A stretch of DNA of 64,000 nucleotides from Sulfuricurvum sp. PC08-66. Lineage in GTDB: Bacteria > Campylobacterota > Campylobacteria > Campylobacterales > Sulfurimonadaceae. Both the position numbers and the translations under genes were made by a program. The stretch is from positions 1 to 64,000 of the forward strand of contig JQIT01000008.1 of NCBI GenBank assembly GCA_000830255.1. Direction: 5' to 3'. Positions 35,110 through 43,701 of this stretch are shown piece after piece. The notes below the pieces were generated by a model. That model saw only the letters and a program-made list of their open reading frames with translations, was not told the origin of the DNA and did not search any database. The first letter of the stretch is position 1; every line of letters begins with the position of its first letter.

Positions 35110-36141
35110 TTGGGACTCAAAAGTTCAGGTATTGATGAGGCGAGCAATGAGTATTTGAGTGCCTTTCGCTCTTTTGAGGGTGAAGCGTTTGAGAATATGA
35201 TGTATGAAAAGCTTCTACGATACGCCAAAGAGCACGATGAGATAGAGTATTTCATCGTCAAGGGCCCCCATAACAGCTCCAAGGCAATCCCCAAAACCCT
35301 CTCCGTCAACAGCAAAGGTCAAATTGTCTATCGTACCAAAAGCAATGAAATAGGGGAGTTTGATGCACTTTTTACGACAAAAGATGCACTCTATTTTGTA
35401 GAGATGACGCTTGTCAAATCAATTACCAAACTCAAGCGTCGATTGCGTAAAAAACGGGCTTTGCTACAGACGATTTTTCCGCAGTACGACATAAAAGCAC
35501 TCATTATTCTCAATGAAGGTGTCATCGGTAGTCATCTTTTTCAAGATTTTTGTACGGTATGGATTACCAAGCCCTATGACAGTCAAAAATTGCTTGACCG
35601 TCTCAAAAGCAGAGCCCATCGAGAACCTTTTGAAAAAATCAAAGGGGATAAATTCGTCGATACATCGGTATTGGATATCAAACCTTTTCACTATTACAAT
35701 ACCTTGTGGTGGATATGCAAACAAGCGCGTGCACATAAGCAACATTTGCTGGATATGAAATTTCTCAATCGCAAAGATGTGGTGCGTTACACTGAGCTTT
35801 TTACCAAGATTTATATTGGATATATGAGTATCGAAGCGTTTCGAGAGTGGTCAGGGTACAGTGAGGCTACGACACAACCTAGAGTCATTGTTTCTCTCGA
35901 AAAAGAGCATACAGGGGCGTTGCTGTTGCAATATTTCATCCATCACAGTCGCAAAAAGCTCGATTTGTTAGAACCCAAAAACGGTGAGCTTAAAATCACG
36001 CGAAAAGACCCTTTTGGGATTTCGATAACAGAAGTGGTACATATTTCCAAGCAACTCGATGAGAACTACCTTTTGGGGGTGGCAGATATGCAAAAAATCG
36101 AGGGGCTTTTGACCCAAAACAACACGCAATATTCAAACTAA
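35110..36141 (+). CDS. Protein of unknown function with PD-(D/E)XK-like segment; start uncertain
   Basis: At least 343 residues. The first standard start codon in the frame is TTG at 35110, but the frame is open back to 34969 and its upstream codons read like protein (VKVKRILSITPSIQNLDES, then LLYYKYSISHLLGLK). No ATG, GTG or TTG exists in that stretch, so the true start may be non-standard or displaced by a frameshift. Within the protein, GEFDALF ... YFVEMTLVKS has the spacing of a PD-(D/E)XK nuclease core, but the usual lysine after the glutamate is missing (EMT). The rest is helical. It forms a tandem pair with the hydrolase-like gene 12 bases downstream. No family name is certain. Confidence 0.7.
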   Translation: MGLKSSGIDEASNEYLSAFRSFEGEAFENMMYEKLLRYAKEHDEIEYFIVKGPHNSSKAIPKTLSVNSKGQIVYRTKSNEIGEFDALFTTKDALYFVEMTLVKSITKLKRRLRKKRALLQTIFPQYDIKALIILNEGVIGSHLFQDFCTVWITKPYDSQKLLDRLKSRAHREPFEKIKGDKFVDTSVLDIKPFHYYNTLWWICKQARAHKQHLLDMKFLNRKDVVRYTELFTKIYIGYMSIEAFREWSGYSEATTQPRVIVSLEKEHTGALLLQYFIHHSRKKLDLLEPKNGELKITRKDPFGISITEVVHISKQLDENYLLGVADMQKIEGLLTQNNTQYSN

Positions 36142-36153
36142 ACGAGAAGCTAA

Positions 36154-37395
36154 ATGGCTATAACAACACTTTTTGTGTGTGGTTTGGGTGTGGAAAAAGC
36201 GCACTATGAAGTAGTAGAACGCATGTTGCGCCAAGCCAGCAGAGAGGAGTTTAGGTATCTCGATATCACCTCTTTGCAAGAGAGTGCTACTTCGATGGCG
36301 CAGCTACAACAGATGTTGGCGTATGTGTGGCAGGAGGAAAATTTTCCACGCTCTTTTCGTGCTTTGGATGTGGTTGTCATAGGGGCAATGGGTGTGGTGT
36401 TACGTGATTTCCTCTCTGCGCATTTCGATGCCAAGACAACGCCCATCTATCGACTGGTCATGATAGCAGTTCCCCATTTTGGGGTGATGGGATTGCACCA
36501 CAGTATCGCCGCTTTGGGATATGAGTCGCCTACACTGCCTCGATTGCCCTCTACCCTTGCACCGCAAATCTACCGTGAGTTAAGCACTGCAAACGTCAAT
36601 CTTTTTGAGCGTACTCTACGTGATAGAGTCGGCAAAGAGCAGCTCTACAAGGAGACGGCGACTTTGGCTACACACTTTGTGGCGACTACACCTGCATCGA
36701 TACGTACTTTTGGCCAAGAGGCCAGCAGTGATGGCTGGATACGCAGTAGCAGTGCCAACATGGCAACGACCTATGTGACATGGGAAGCAGGAAACGTAAC
36801 GGTCAAAAGCAGTAAAGGATTGACGGGTTTTGCACTTTTGGAGCATGAAGATATGACATCACTGCTCTATGCACCACACTCACCTATGACCACAGAGTTT
36901 ATCAAAGAGGCGCTACAGGTAGATGATAGTAGCTTTGGACTCTTTTGCAAAAAATTGGCACGTATTAGCGATGCGACATTGGAATCTGGCGTGCATGAGT
37001 GCTCGACGCATGGATTTGCACAACTTCTTTTTCGGCTACGTGATGCCGAGGGTGAGAGTGTCGATAGGTATGACATCGTTTTCGCATGGGATGAAGAGGC
37101 AATGGGGCGCTTTTTTTTCCACGAAGCATTGCGTCACAGCGACAAGGAGTCTCATCACGCAGGCATCACTGCATGGTATATCGATATGACAGCACTTTTG
37201 GCACGTCTGCACAGCGGTGTACAAATAGGCGTTGTAGTGCATCCAGCACGTCAAAAAAGTGGCTGGGGATATGAGACGGATGTGAATGGATTTTTGCCTT
37301 TGTGGCGATGGAGTGCACTAGAGTTGCGACGCTTTTTGCGCCCCAATCAAACCACCCTTATCGATATCGTTTTACCACCCAAAGCACCTCTTTAG
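36154..37395 (+). CDS. Alpha/beta-hydrolase-like protein lacking the nucleophile serine
   Basis: A 413-residue soluble protein. The first 240 residues follow an alpha/beta-hydrolase layout: LDVVVIGAMGVVLRDFL sits where lipases carry the GxSxG nucleophile elbow, followed by LVMIAVPHFG (usually LxTPHxG). A possible acid (Asp193, SSDGWIRSSSANM) and histidine (His231, LLEHEDMTSLLY) are present at the usual distances. The expected serine is Ala78, encoded GCA, one base change from TCA. The C-terminal 170 residues are not recognised. It probably binds something rather than hydrolysing it, or uses another residue. It follows the PD-(D/E)XK-like gene in one unit. Confidence 0.65.
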   Translation: MAITTLFVCGLGVEKAHYEVVERMLRQASREEFRYLDITSLQESATSMAQLQQMLAYVWQEENFPRSFRALDVVVIGAMGVVLRDFLSAHFDAKTTPIYRLVMIAVPHFGVMGLHHSIAALGYESPTLPRLPSTLAPQIYRELSTANVNLFERTLRDRVGKEQLYKETATLATHFVATTPASIRTFGQEASSDGWIRSSSANMATTYVTWEAGNVTVKSSKGLTGFALLEHEDMTSLLYAPHSPMTTEFIKEALQVDDSSFGLFCKKLARISDATLESGVHECSTHGFAQLLFRLRDAEGESVDRYDIVFAWDEEAMGRFFFHEALRHSDKESHHAGITAWYIDMTALLARLHSGVQIGVVVHPARQKSGWGYETDVNGFLPLWRWSALELRRFLRPNQTTLIDIVLPPKAPL

Positions 37396-37433
37396 CACCA
37401 GAGGCTTTTACCTGCGTGTAACCTTTGTTTGGT

Positions 37434-37439
37434 TATTAT
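37434..37439 (+). promoter_or_regulatory. Probable -10 element (TATTAT) of the DAHP synthase gene
   Basis: TATTAT followed by CGCCCC; transcription would begin near 37446. The ribosome binding site AAGGA (37456-37460) precedes the GTG start at 37470. Confidence 0.5.
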
Positions 37440-37469
37440 CGCCCCAATTTATCGTAAGGATTTTACCCC

Positions 37470-38816
37470 GTGAGTATTTGGACCCCATCAAGCTGGAGAG
37501 ATTTCCCTATCAAGCAACAACCCGTCTACCCCGATATCGAAGAGCTCAAACGTGTAGAGAGCGAACTCAAAAGTTATCCACCGTTGGTTTTTGCAGGAGA
37601 AGTGCGTGATTTACGTGAGCATTTTGCACGTGTCACACGTGGTGAGGCCTTTTTGCTCCAAGGTGGCGATTGCGCGGAGAGTTTCAGCGAATTTCATGCG
37701 GCAAATATCCGTGACACCTTCAAAGTGATGTTGCAAATGGCAGTGGTGATGACCTTTTCAGGTGGACGTCCAGTGGTCAAGGTAGCGCGTATGGCGGGAC
37801 AATTTGCCAAGCCACGCTCTACTGATACAGAGGTGATTAACGGTGTAGAGCTTGATAGCTACCGTGGAGATATTATTAACGGTATTGAGTTTACACCACA
37901 AGCGCGTCGTCCAGACCCACAACGCCTCATTCGTGCCTACAACCAATCTGCCGCGACCCAAAATCTCTTGCGTGCTTTTGCGCAAGGGGGATTTGCAGAT
38001 TTGAAAAAGGTGCACAAATGGAACAGCGATTTTGTCGCTAGCTCTCCTCAAGGTGCACGCTACGAAGAGTTGGCACGCAAAATCGATGAATCGATAGCCT
38101 TTATGGAGGCGATTGGTATCAACTCTGAAAATACCTCTAAATTGCGTCGTACCGATTTGTATACCTCGCATGAAGCACTTTTGCTCAATTACGAAGAGGC
38201 CTTTACACGTGTCGATAGCTTGACAGGAGATTGGTACGATACCTCTGCACATATGTTGTGGATTGGGGATCGTACACGTCAATTGGACGGTGCACATGTG
38301 GAGTATATGCGAGGTATCCAAAACCCCATTGGTGTCAAAGCGGGTCCATCGACCAACCCTGACGAGCTTATTCGTCTTATCGATAAGGTTAATCCTGAAA
38401 ATATAGCAGGCAAACTCAATATCATCGTGCGAATGGGTGCCAACAAAGTGCAAGAGCATCTACCTGCGCTTATTCGTGCCGTAGAGCGTGAAGGTCGCCA
38501 TATTTTATGGTCATGTGACCCAATGCACGGTAACACTATCAAATCGAGCAACGGCTTCAAAACCCGTCCAGTGGACGAGATACTCAAAGAGATGAAACAA
38601 TTTTTTGCCGTCCACAAAGCGGAAGGAACCTATGCAGGGGGCGTACACTTTGAGATGACGGGTAAAAATGTCACCGAGTGTTTGGGTGGAGCTTTCCAAA
38701 TCACTGAAGAGGATTTGGGTTCACGTTATCATACGCATTGTGACCCACGCCTCAATGCTGACCAAGCGCTTGAACTTGCCTTTATGATTGCGGATTCGAT
38801 GAAAGAGGCAAGATAG
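37470..38816 (+). CDS. 3-deoxy-7-phosphoheptulonate synthase, class II
   Basis: Condenses phosphoenolpyruvate and erythrose 4-phosphate, the first step of the shikimate pathway. The 448-residue length and sequence are those of the class II (plant-type) enzyme: [44 protein letters not shown]-like [14 protein letters not shown], and [12 protein letters not shown]. The start is GTG at 37470, supported by AAGGA at 37456-37460. It is a single-gene unit with pilT converging on it. Feedback regulation cannot be read from the sequence. Its product feeds the aroE and trpE steps encoded elsewhere in the window. Confidence 0.96.
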   Translation: MSIWTPSSWRDFPIKQQPVYPDIEELKRVESELKSYPPLVFAGEVRDLREHFARVTRGEAFLLQGGDCAESFSEFHAANIRDTFKVMLQMAVVMTFSGGRPVVKVARMAGQFAKPRSTDTEVINGVELDSYRGDIINGIEFTPQARRPDPQRLIRAYNQSAATQNLLRAFAQGGFADLKKVHKWNSDFVASSPQGARYEELARKIDESIAFMEAIGINSENTSKLRRTDLYTSHEALLLNYEEAFTRVDSLTGDWYDTSAHMLWIGDRTRQLDGAHVEYMRGIQNPIGVKAGPSTNPDELIRLIDKVNPENIAGKLNIIVRMGANKVQEHLPALIRAVEREGRHILWSCDPMHGNTIKSSNGFKTRPVDEILKEMKQFFAVHKAEGTYAGGVHFEMTGKNVTECLGGAFQITEEDLGSRYHTHCDPRLNADQALELAFMIADSMKEAR

Positions 38817-38830
38817 AAGAGAGGAGAGGG

Positions 38831-39916
38831 TTACATCCCCTGAATCATGCGCTCTAGTTCTTCGGGCGCATTGGAAAACTTCATCGCATCTTCCTTGGTA
38901 ATTTTTCGTTGTTGCAAAAATTTGACCAGCTCTTGGTTTTGGGTCGTCATGCCTGTGACATTTTGATTGAGTTGCATTTGTGAGTAGAGTTGATGTACTT
39001 TGTCCTCACGGATGAGATTGGCTACCGCAGGTGAAGTGATAAGTATCTCTTGGGTAGCTACACGCCCGCCGCCGATTTGCGGGATGAGCGCTTGAGAGAT
39101 AGAGGCTATGAGACCTGTAGAGAGTTGGGCGCGTATTTGTGCCTGCTCATCACCATCGAAAACATCGATGATACGGTTGATAGTTTGGGCGGCAGATTTG
39201 GTATGCAATGTCCCAAAGACTAAGTGACCTGTCTCTGCCGCAGTGAGGGCAGCTTCGATGGTCTCACGGTCACGCATCTCGCCGATGAGAATGATGTCGG
39301 GGTCTTCACGCAGTGCAGCTTTGAGCGCACGTGCGAAGCTTTTGGTGTCGCTACCTACTTCGCGGTGCGAAAAGAGCGATTTGTTGTTGATATGGACAAA
39401 CTCTACGGGATCTTCGACGGTCAAAATATGCTTTTGCATCGTGGCATTTATCTCATTGACCATTGCGGCAAGGGTGGTCGATTTGCCTGAACCCGTTGGA
39501 CCTGTGACCAATATAAGTCCCTTTTCGCGTTTGACCAACTCCTTGAAAATAGGGGGAGTATTAAGCTCATCAAGTGAAGGAATTTTGGTAGGGATGATAC
39601 GAAAAGCTGCTGCCATATCGCCTAGCGTGCGATAATAGTTGGCACGAAAACGTCCTACTTCGGGGATTTTGACGGCGAAATCGAGTTCGTTATCCTCTTC
39701 AAAAATCTTTTTTTGTTTGTCGGTCAAAAGGGCGTAGCACATCTCTTGAATCATTGCGCCTGTAAGTATGGGGAGATTGATGGCAGTGAGTTTGCCATCG
39801 ATGCGAATTTGTGGTTCGCTTCGACTCACGAGATGCAAGTCTGAGGCTTTGTATTTGACGACACTTTTGAGAAGTTTGCGGATATCGAGTGCTTGCTCTT
39901 GAGGGGTGCTACTCAT
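38831..39916 (-). CDS. pilT: Type IV pilus retraction ATPase PilT
   Basis: A 361-residue hexameric secretion ATPase. The N-terminal PAS-like domain contains KASDLHLVSRSEPQIRIDG, Walker A is GPTGSGKST (139-147), the Asp and His boxes (VEDPVEF, GEMRDRETIEAALTAAETGHLV, TLHTKSA) are intact, and the C-terminal AIRSLIRE-like motif appears as NLIREDKVHQLYS. It powers pilus retraction for twitching motility or DNA uptake. No other pilus gene lies in the window. The gene start overlaps the ArsC-like gene by four bases (ATGA), so it belongs to the gatC unit. Confidence 0.93.
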   Translation of the reverse strand: MSSTPQEQALDIRKLLKSVVKYKASDLHLVSRSEPQIRIDGKLTAINLPILTGAMIQEMCYALLTDKQKKIFEEDNELDFAVKIPEVGRFRANYYRTLGDMAAAFRIIPTKIPSLDELNTPPIFKELVKREKGLILVTGPTGSGKSTTLAAMVNEINATMQKHILTVEDPVEFVHINNKSLFSHREVGSDTKSFARALKAALREDPDIILIGEMRDRETIEAALTAAETGHLVFGTLHTKSAAQTINRIIDVFDGDEQAQIRAQLSTGLIASISQALIPQIGGGRVATQEILITSPAVANLIREDKVHQLYSQMQLNQNVTGMTTQNQELVKFLQQRKITKEDAMKFSNAPEELERMIQGM

Positions 39917-40251
39917 AGAAAGCGCTCACGGTAAAACGCTTCGTCAAACCCTACTACAATACCACGTGCATCGACAATAACGGGACGCTTGATGAGGAGT
40001 GGTTTTTGTTGCATAAGAGTGATTTTTTCTTCTGTTGTGAGCTCTTTGAAAGCCAGTCCCAGCTCTTTGTGCGTGCGTCCTTTGGCATTATAAAGGGTGT
40101 TGACATCGACACTTTTTGCCCACTCGATGACCCATTGTGGGTCGAAACTACTCCCGCGTAAATCGACGAACTCCACCTCGATAGCGTGCTCTTTGAAAAA
40201 GGCTAACGCTTTTTTGACACTGCCGCATGTCTTGATTCCGTAGAGTTTCAT
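39913..40251 (-). CDS. ArsC/Spx-family (YffB-like) thioredoxin-fold protein
   Basis: A 112-residue protein with the N-terminal MKLYGIKTCGSVKKAL motif of the ArsC/Spx family; Cys9 is the single redox cysteine, with no second cysteine at the CxxC position. KRPVIVDARGIVVGFDE is the conserved C-terminal strand pair. True arsenate reductases carry an Arg triad that is not obvious here, so a YffB-like or glutathione-dependent reductase role is more likely. It sits between gatC and pilT. Confidence 0.85.
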   Translation of the reverse strand: MKLYGIKTCGSVKKALAFFKEHAIEVEFVDLRGSSFDPQWVIEWAKSVDVNTLYNAKGRTHKELGLAFKELTTEEKITLMQQKPLLIKRPVIVDARGIVVGFDEAFYRERFL

Positions 40252-40254
40252 GGA

Positions 40255-40548
40255 TTACTCGATGATTTTGGGTACGACGAAAAAGTGCTCTACACTACGC
40301 GGTGCATGCGACAAGATAGCATCTGCAATCTCGCTATTGTCACGCGGCTCATCGAGACGCAAGGGGGTGTAGGCGTTGGGTTGCATCGCAAAATTGGCAG
40401 GTGTGTTAGCAGTATCTATCTCACTCAAATTTTCTACAAAGGAGAGAATACTTTGGAGTTGCTCGATGGTGTGAGTGCGGCGACTCTTATCGATTTTGAG
40501 GTAGGAGAGTTTTTCTAGTTTGGTCAAGAGTGCATCATCGACATTCAT
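40255..40548 (-). CDS. gatC: Asp-tRNA(Asn)/Glu-tRNA(Gln) amidotransferase subunit C
   Basis: A 97-residue GatC that stabilises GatAB, the complex that amidates misacylated Glu-tRNA(Gln) or Asp-tRNA(Asn). The ATG at 40548 is chosen (MNVDDALLTKLEKLSYLKID) over a further frame upstream. SLPxN-like AYTPLRLDEPRDN and FFVVPKIIE at the end are the usual GatC blocks. Partner gatB is 10.6 kb away at 51195; gatA is not in the window, so the complex is encoded at scattered loci. It opens the minus-strand unit gatC-ArsC-like-pilT. Confidence 0.92.
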   Translation of the reverse strand: MNVDDALLTKLEKLSYLKIDKSRRTHTIEQLQSILSFVENLSEIDTANTPANFAMQPNAYTPLRLDEPRDNSEIADAILSHAPRSVEHFFVVPKIIE

Positions 40549-40625
40549 AAAAAAGCCTTTTGGGAGGTGTGAAGAGTGCAGATTATACAAAACCTACGCG
40601 TAAAGCAATATTAACTTTTTGTGGT

Positions 40626-40631
40626 TACAAT
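40626..40631 (+). promoter_or_regulatory. Probable -10 element (TACAAT) of the YfgM-like/BamB-like operon
   Basis: TACAAT followed by AGCGCC; transcription would begin near 40638. GGGGAG at 40653-40658 is the ribosome binding site for the TTG start at 40664. Confidence 0.5.
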
Positions 40632-40663
40632 AGCGCCAAATTATTGCGTTTAGGGGAGTTAGG

Positions 40664-41263
40664 TTGAGTATCAAAGAGAACGTTACTGTCATCAAAGATG
40701 AGCTGACACAAGAGGAAAAATTCTTCGAAAAAATGGTCAATTTTGAGTATTTTTACAAAAAATATCGTATCTATATTTGGGGTCTTTTTGTAGCGGTAAT
40801 CGCCTATTTTTCGGTGGCATACTCGATGGAGTATATCGAAGCCAATCGTATCCAAGAGGCAAATAGCGCCTACAGAGTGCTACTCGAAAATCCTGAAGAT
40901 AGTAGCGCACAAGCGACCTTGGCTTCCAAAAGTCAAGCACTTTACGATTTGTACCTTTTCAACCAAGCAGTCAAAAAGAGTGATGTAGCGCTTTTTGAAA
41001 AACTCAAAGCCTCTACGACCTACGCTATTGCTGATATGGCGAAGTATAACCACGCGATGCTCTCCAATGACACACAAGCACTCAAAGCCTACATCGATGG
41101 CAATGGGCTCTTTTTTAATGACATTGTACGTATACATTTGGCTACGCAAATGCTCCAAGCGCAGGATATTTCTGCGGCACACCAAATGTTGAGCGGTATT
41201 GGTGAAAAATCTCCCTTTTATGCGCAAGCACAACTGTTGATGCATTATGGCATTGCGAAGTAG
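40664..41263 (+). CDS. Membrane-anchored YfgM-like protein
   Basis: A 199-residue protein. A short cytoplasmic N-terminus (about 36 residues) is followed by one transmembrane helix (about 37-56) and a periplasmic, all-helical TPR-like region. In gammaproteobacteria the similarly built YfgM lies directly before bamB and assists secreted proteins at the translocon; the same order here supports the comparison. The start is TTG at 40664 with GGGGAG at 40653-40658. It overlaps the next gene by 17 bases, which implies coupled translation. Confidence 0.8.
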   Translation: MSIKENVTVIKDELTQEEKFFEKMVNFEYFYKKYRIYIWGLFVAVIAYFSVAYSMEYIEANRIQEANSAYRVLLENPEDSSAQATLASKSQALYDLYLFNQAVKKSDVALFEKLKASTTYAIADMAKYNHAMLSNDTQALKAYIDGNGLFFNDIVRIHLATQMLQAQDISAAHQMLSGIGEKSPFYAQAQLLMHYGIAK

Positions 41264-42236
41264 TCTCGTTGCGCTTGTAGCGCTTCTACTCTTGGCAGGA
41301 TGTAGTACCAATGTCTACAAACCTACGCAAGTAGATGGACAAAAGTATCTTCTACATACACCCTTGCCTGCAATAGCTACACAACACAAAGAGGGTATTA
41401 CCTATATCGATGGGGGCTTTGTCACCTCGATGGGTGCGCATACGCAAAAGCTCCCTGAGGGTTTTGCCTATCTCAATCGCAATGAAAATTTTCTCATCGC
41501 GGCAAATTATGCTGGAGAAGTTCTTCTGTTGGATGTTAATGGTAGCAATGAAAAACGTCTAACTATGCGCAGTCGTATCCTCTCTGCCACGCTCAACGAT
41601 AGAGTGTTGGCTATGGTCGATGCCAAAAACCGCGTGATTGTCTATGACGTGGTAGCAAATGAGACGCTCTTTACGCACGATGGCGTTGAAGTGGTTGCAG
41701 TAGATCATCGATTGGCAAATCCACTCTTCTACGAAGGGTTTATCTTTTACCCCTCGTTGGATGGCAAGGTACAAATCTATGGCACAGAGCAAAAAGAGCT
41801 TGTGCGCGTGATGAACATCTCGACGTTGGAGAGCTTCGACAATGTGCTCTTCTTTGCAATCCACAACAATATTATCTATGCCGCTACCGCATCGACACTC
41901 TACGCCTTTGCCAAAGAGCCTAAAAGCGTTACTGTGGCACTGCGCAGTGTTGTGATGACGACGCAAGGGTTGGTTGTTTTGGCAAAAGATGGGACGATGC
42001 GACTCTATGATTGGCAATTGCAATCGCAAGAGGAGTTGAAATTTCCTTTTGGACACTTCTTGGGTGCGATTGCTACGCCAGAGGCGCTTTTCGTGGCTGA
42101 GAATGAGGGCTATTTGTTCGAAGTGTCACACGACTTGCACCACCACAAAGTCTATCGATTGGCGTTTGACCAAGGTAAATTTTTCAATACGCACGATACC
42201 TTTTATTTCCCCAACGGTACCTACACGCCACGATAA
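41247..42236 (+). CDS. BamB-like beta-propeller lipoprotein
   Basis: A 329-residue lipoprotein. The signal peptide ends in LLLAGC with Cys19 as lipidation site. The mature part has repeated beta-blade segments (GEVLLLDVNGSNEKRL, RVIVYDVVANETLF, KVQIYGTEQKEL, TMRLYDWQLQSQ, EGYLFEVSHDL), as expected for a PQQ/WD40-like propeller. The position after a YfgM-like gene suggests an outer-membrane assembly (BamB) role; sequence identity to BamB is not evident to me. It ends one base before the start of the Xer-type recombinase gene. Confidence 0.75.
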   Translation: MALRSSLVALVALLLLAGCSTNVYKPTQVDGQKYLLHTPLPAIATQHKEGITYIDGGFVTSMGAHTQKLPEGFAYLNRNENFLIAANYAGEVLLLDVNGSNEKRLTMRSRILSATLNDRVLAMVDAKNRVIVYDVVANETLFTHDGVEVVAVDHRLANPLFYEGFIFYPSLDGKVQIYGTEQKELVRVMNISTLESFDNVLFFAIHNNIIYAATASTLYAFAKEPKSVTVALRSVVMTTQGLVVLAKDGTMRLYDWQLQSQEELKFPFGHFLGAIATPEALFVAENEGYLFEVSHDLHHHKVYRLAFDQGKFFNTHDTFYFPNGTYTPR

Positions 42237-43063
42237 TGTCCAACGAGCTTGAGGCATTTATCGAATATATCACCATCAATAAAGCGTTGGCACCTTTGAC
42301 GGTGCAAGCCTACACCCAAGATTTGGTACACATCGAAGAGGCGGCGCGAAAGCCGCTTATTTCGTTAGAACACAAGGCCGTCTTGGGATTGGTGATGCAC
42401 ATCAACAATCGACGCACGCTCAACCGTAAACTCTCAGCGCTCAATGCCTTTTTTGCGTACTGTTTTGAGGCTACTTTTGCCTCTGACAAACAAAAATTTC
42501 GTCTCTCAAAAATCCCAAAAAACCTGCCTCACTATTTGGAAATTGAAATGATTCGCAAGGGTTTGTCCCTCATCGATACAACGACATGGCTGGGTTTACG
42601 TGACTATGCTCTGATACTTTTTCTCTTTGCTACAGGCACACGCATCAGTGAAGCATTGGCACTGCAAAAAAATGATATCGATGGCGAATGGGTCAAAATT
42701 CGCTACGCCAAAGGGCAAAAGGAGCGCATCGTACCTATAGCGACCGAAGCAGTGAAAGCACTCAAAATGTATATCGATGCCGCGCCCAAAGCCAAAAGCC
42801 ACGTGTGGCAAAACTATCGAGGTGGTGTATTGAGCCGTATTAGTGCTTTTGAAATTACCCAAAAATACCTCAACGTTTCGCCGCACGTATTGCGCCACTC
42901 CTATGCAACCGCGCTGATTTTGGGTGGGGCAGATTTACGTGTAGTCCAAGATTTATTGGGGCATGCATCGATGCTCACGACCCAAATTTACACCCATATC
43001 GAGAAATCCGCTCTGCGCGAAACGATGCTACAACACCACCCGCTCAACAAGGAGCTGTTATGA
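42236..43063 (+). CDS. Tyrosine recombinase (Xer-type)
   Basis: A 275-residue tyrosine recombinase with an N-terminal SAM-like core-binding domain (about 1-85) and a complete catalytic set: Arg136 (ATGTRISEAL), Lys in the AKGQKER turn (159-162), His217-x-x-Arg220 (HVLRHSYA), His243 (LLGHAS) and Tyr252 (TTQIYTHI). Length and setting among housekeeping genes favour a chromosome-dimer-resolving Xer enzyme over a mobile-element integrase. No dif-like site was recognised nearby. It overlaps the lipoprotein gene by one base and coaX by four. Confidence 0.88.
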   Translation: MSNELEAFIEYITINKALAPLTVQAYTQDLVHIEEAARKPLISLEHKAVLGLVMHINNRRTLNRKLSALNAFFAYCFEATFASDKQKFRLSKIPKNLPHYLEIEMIRKGLSLIDTTTWLGLRDYALILFLFATGTRISEALALQKNDIDGEWVKIRYAKGQKERIVPIATEAVKALKMYIDAAPKAKSHVWQNYRGGVLSRISAFEITQKYLNVSPHVLRHSYATALILGGADLRVVQDLLGHASMLTTQIYTHIEKSALRETMLQHHPLNKELL

Positions 43064-43701
43064 ATCTTCCCGAGGGAGTTTGGCTGTGTGATATTGGCAA
43101 TACCCATGCACATATTGCTAGTAGTAAGGGCGTAGAACATCTGCGTGTCGATAGTTTGCAACCCCAAGCGTTCGTAGGCAAGGTCTACTACATGAGTGTC
43201 AACGGTGCACTTTCAAAAGCCTTAGCTGCGCATACACATTGGGTCGATATCGCTTCTTGGGTAGCATTAGAAGGTGCATACCCCACAATGGGTATCGATA
43301 GACAATTAGCCGCATGGTACTGTCACGATGGCGTGGTGGTCGATGCAGGCAGTGCTATAACGGTCGATGTGATGGAGTCTGGACGTTTCTTGGGAGGGTT
43401 TATTGGCTTGGGGGTCAATGCCATGAAAAGCGCCTACAAAGGCATCTCAAATGCGTTGGACTACTCATTTAACTTTGAGCTATCGTTGGATACAATGCCC
43501 AAAAATAGCCAAGATGCTATCACTTATGGGGCATTTGTCCCGTTGGTAGAGCATATCAAAAACGTGGCACAACATCGTCCTATCCTCTGTACGGGTGGAG
43601 ATGGCGCACCTTTGGCGCGTTGGCTTCATGCGCCCTATGAGAGAGATTATCTGCTACAAGCAATGCACGCACTACTTACAACCAAAGGAGAACTATGTTG
43701 A
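43060..43701 (+). CDS. coaX: Type III pantothenate kinase
   Basis: Phosphorylates pantothenate, the first step of coenzyme A synthesis. The 213-residue protein shows the ASKHA-fold motifs of CoaX: DIGNTHAHIA (phosphate 1), DAGSAITVDV (the phosphate 2 loop with a metal-binding Asp) and GGFIGLGVNAM. It is somewhat short compared with typical CoaX (about 250 residues) but matches the short epsilonproteobacterial form. It overlaps both neighbours (ATGA with the recombinase, seven bases with hisG). Confidence 0.92.
   Translation: MNLPEGVWLCDIGNTHAHIASSKGVEHLRVDSLQPQAFVGKVYYMSVNGALSKALAAHTHWVDIASWVALEGAYPTMGIDRQLAAWYCHDGVVVDAGSAITVDVMESGRFLGGFIGLGVNAMKSAYKGISNALDYSFNFELSLDTMPKNSQDAITYGAFVPLVEHIKNVAQHRPILCTGGDGAPLARWLHAPYERDYLLQAMHALLTTKGELC

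Noticed and set aside
37396-37433. Terminator after the hydrolase-like gene
   Set aside because: No stable hairpin with T-run is present; transcription may simply run on.
42236-43063. Tyrosine recombinase as integrase of the defence island
   Set aside because: It is about 30 kb away, embedded in a housekeeping operon and of Xer length, so it is not linked to the island.
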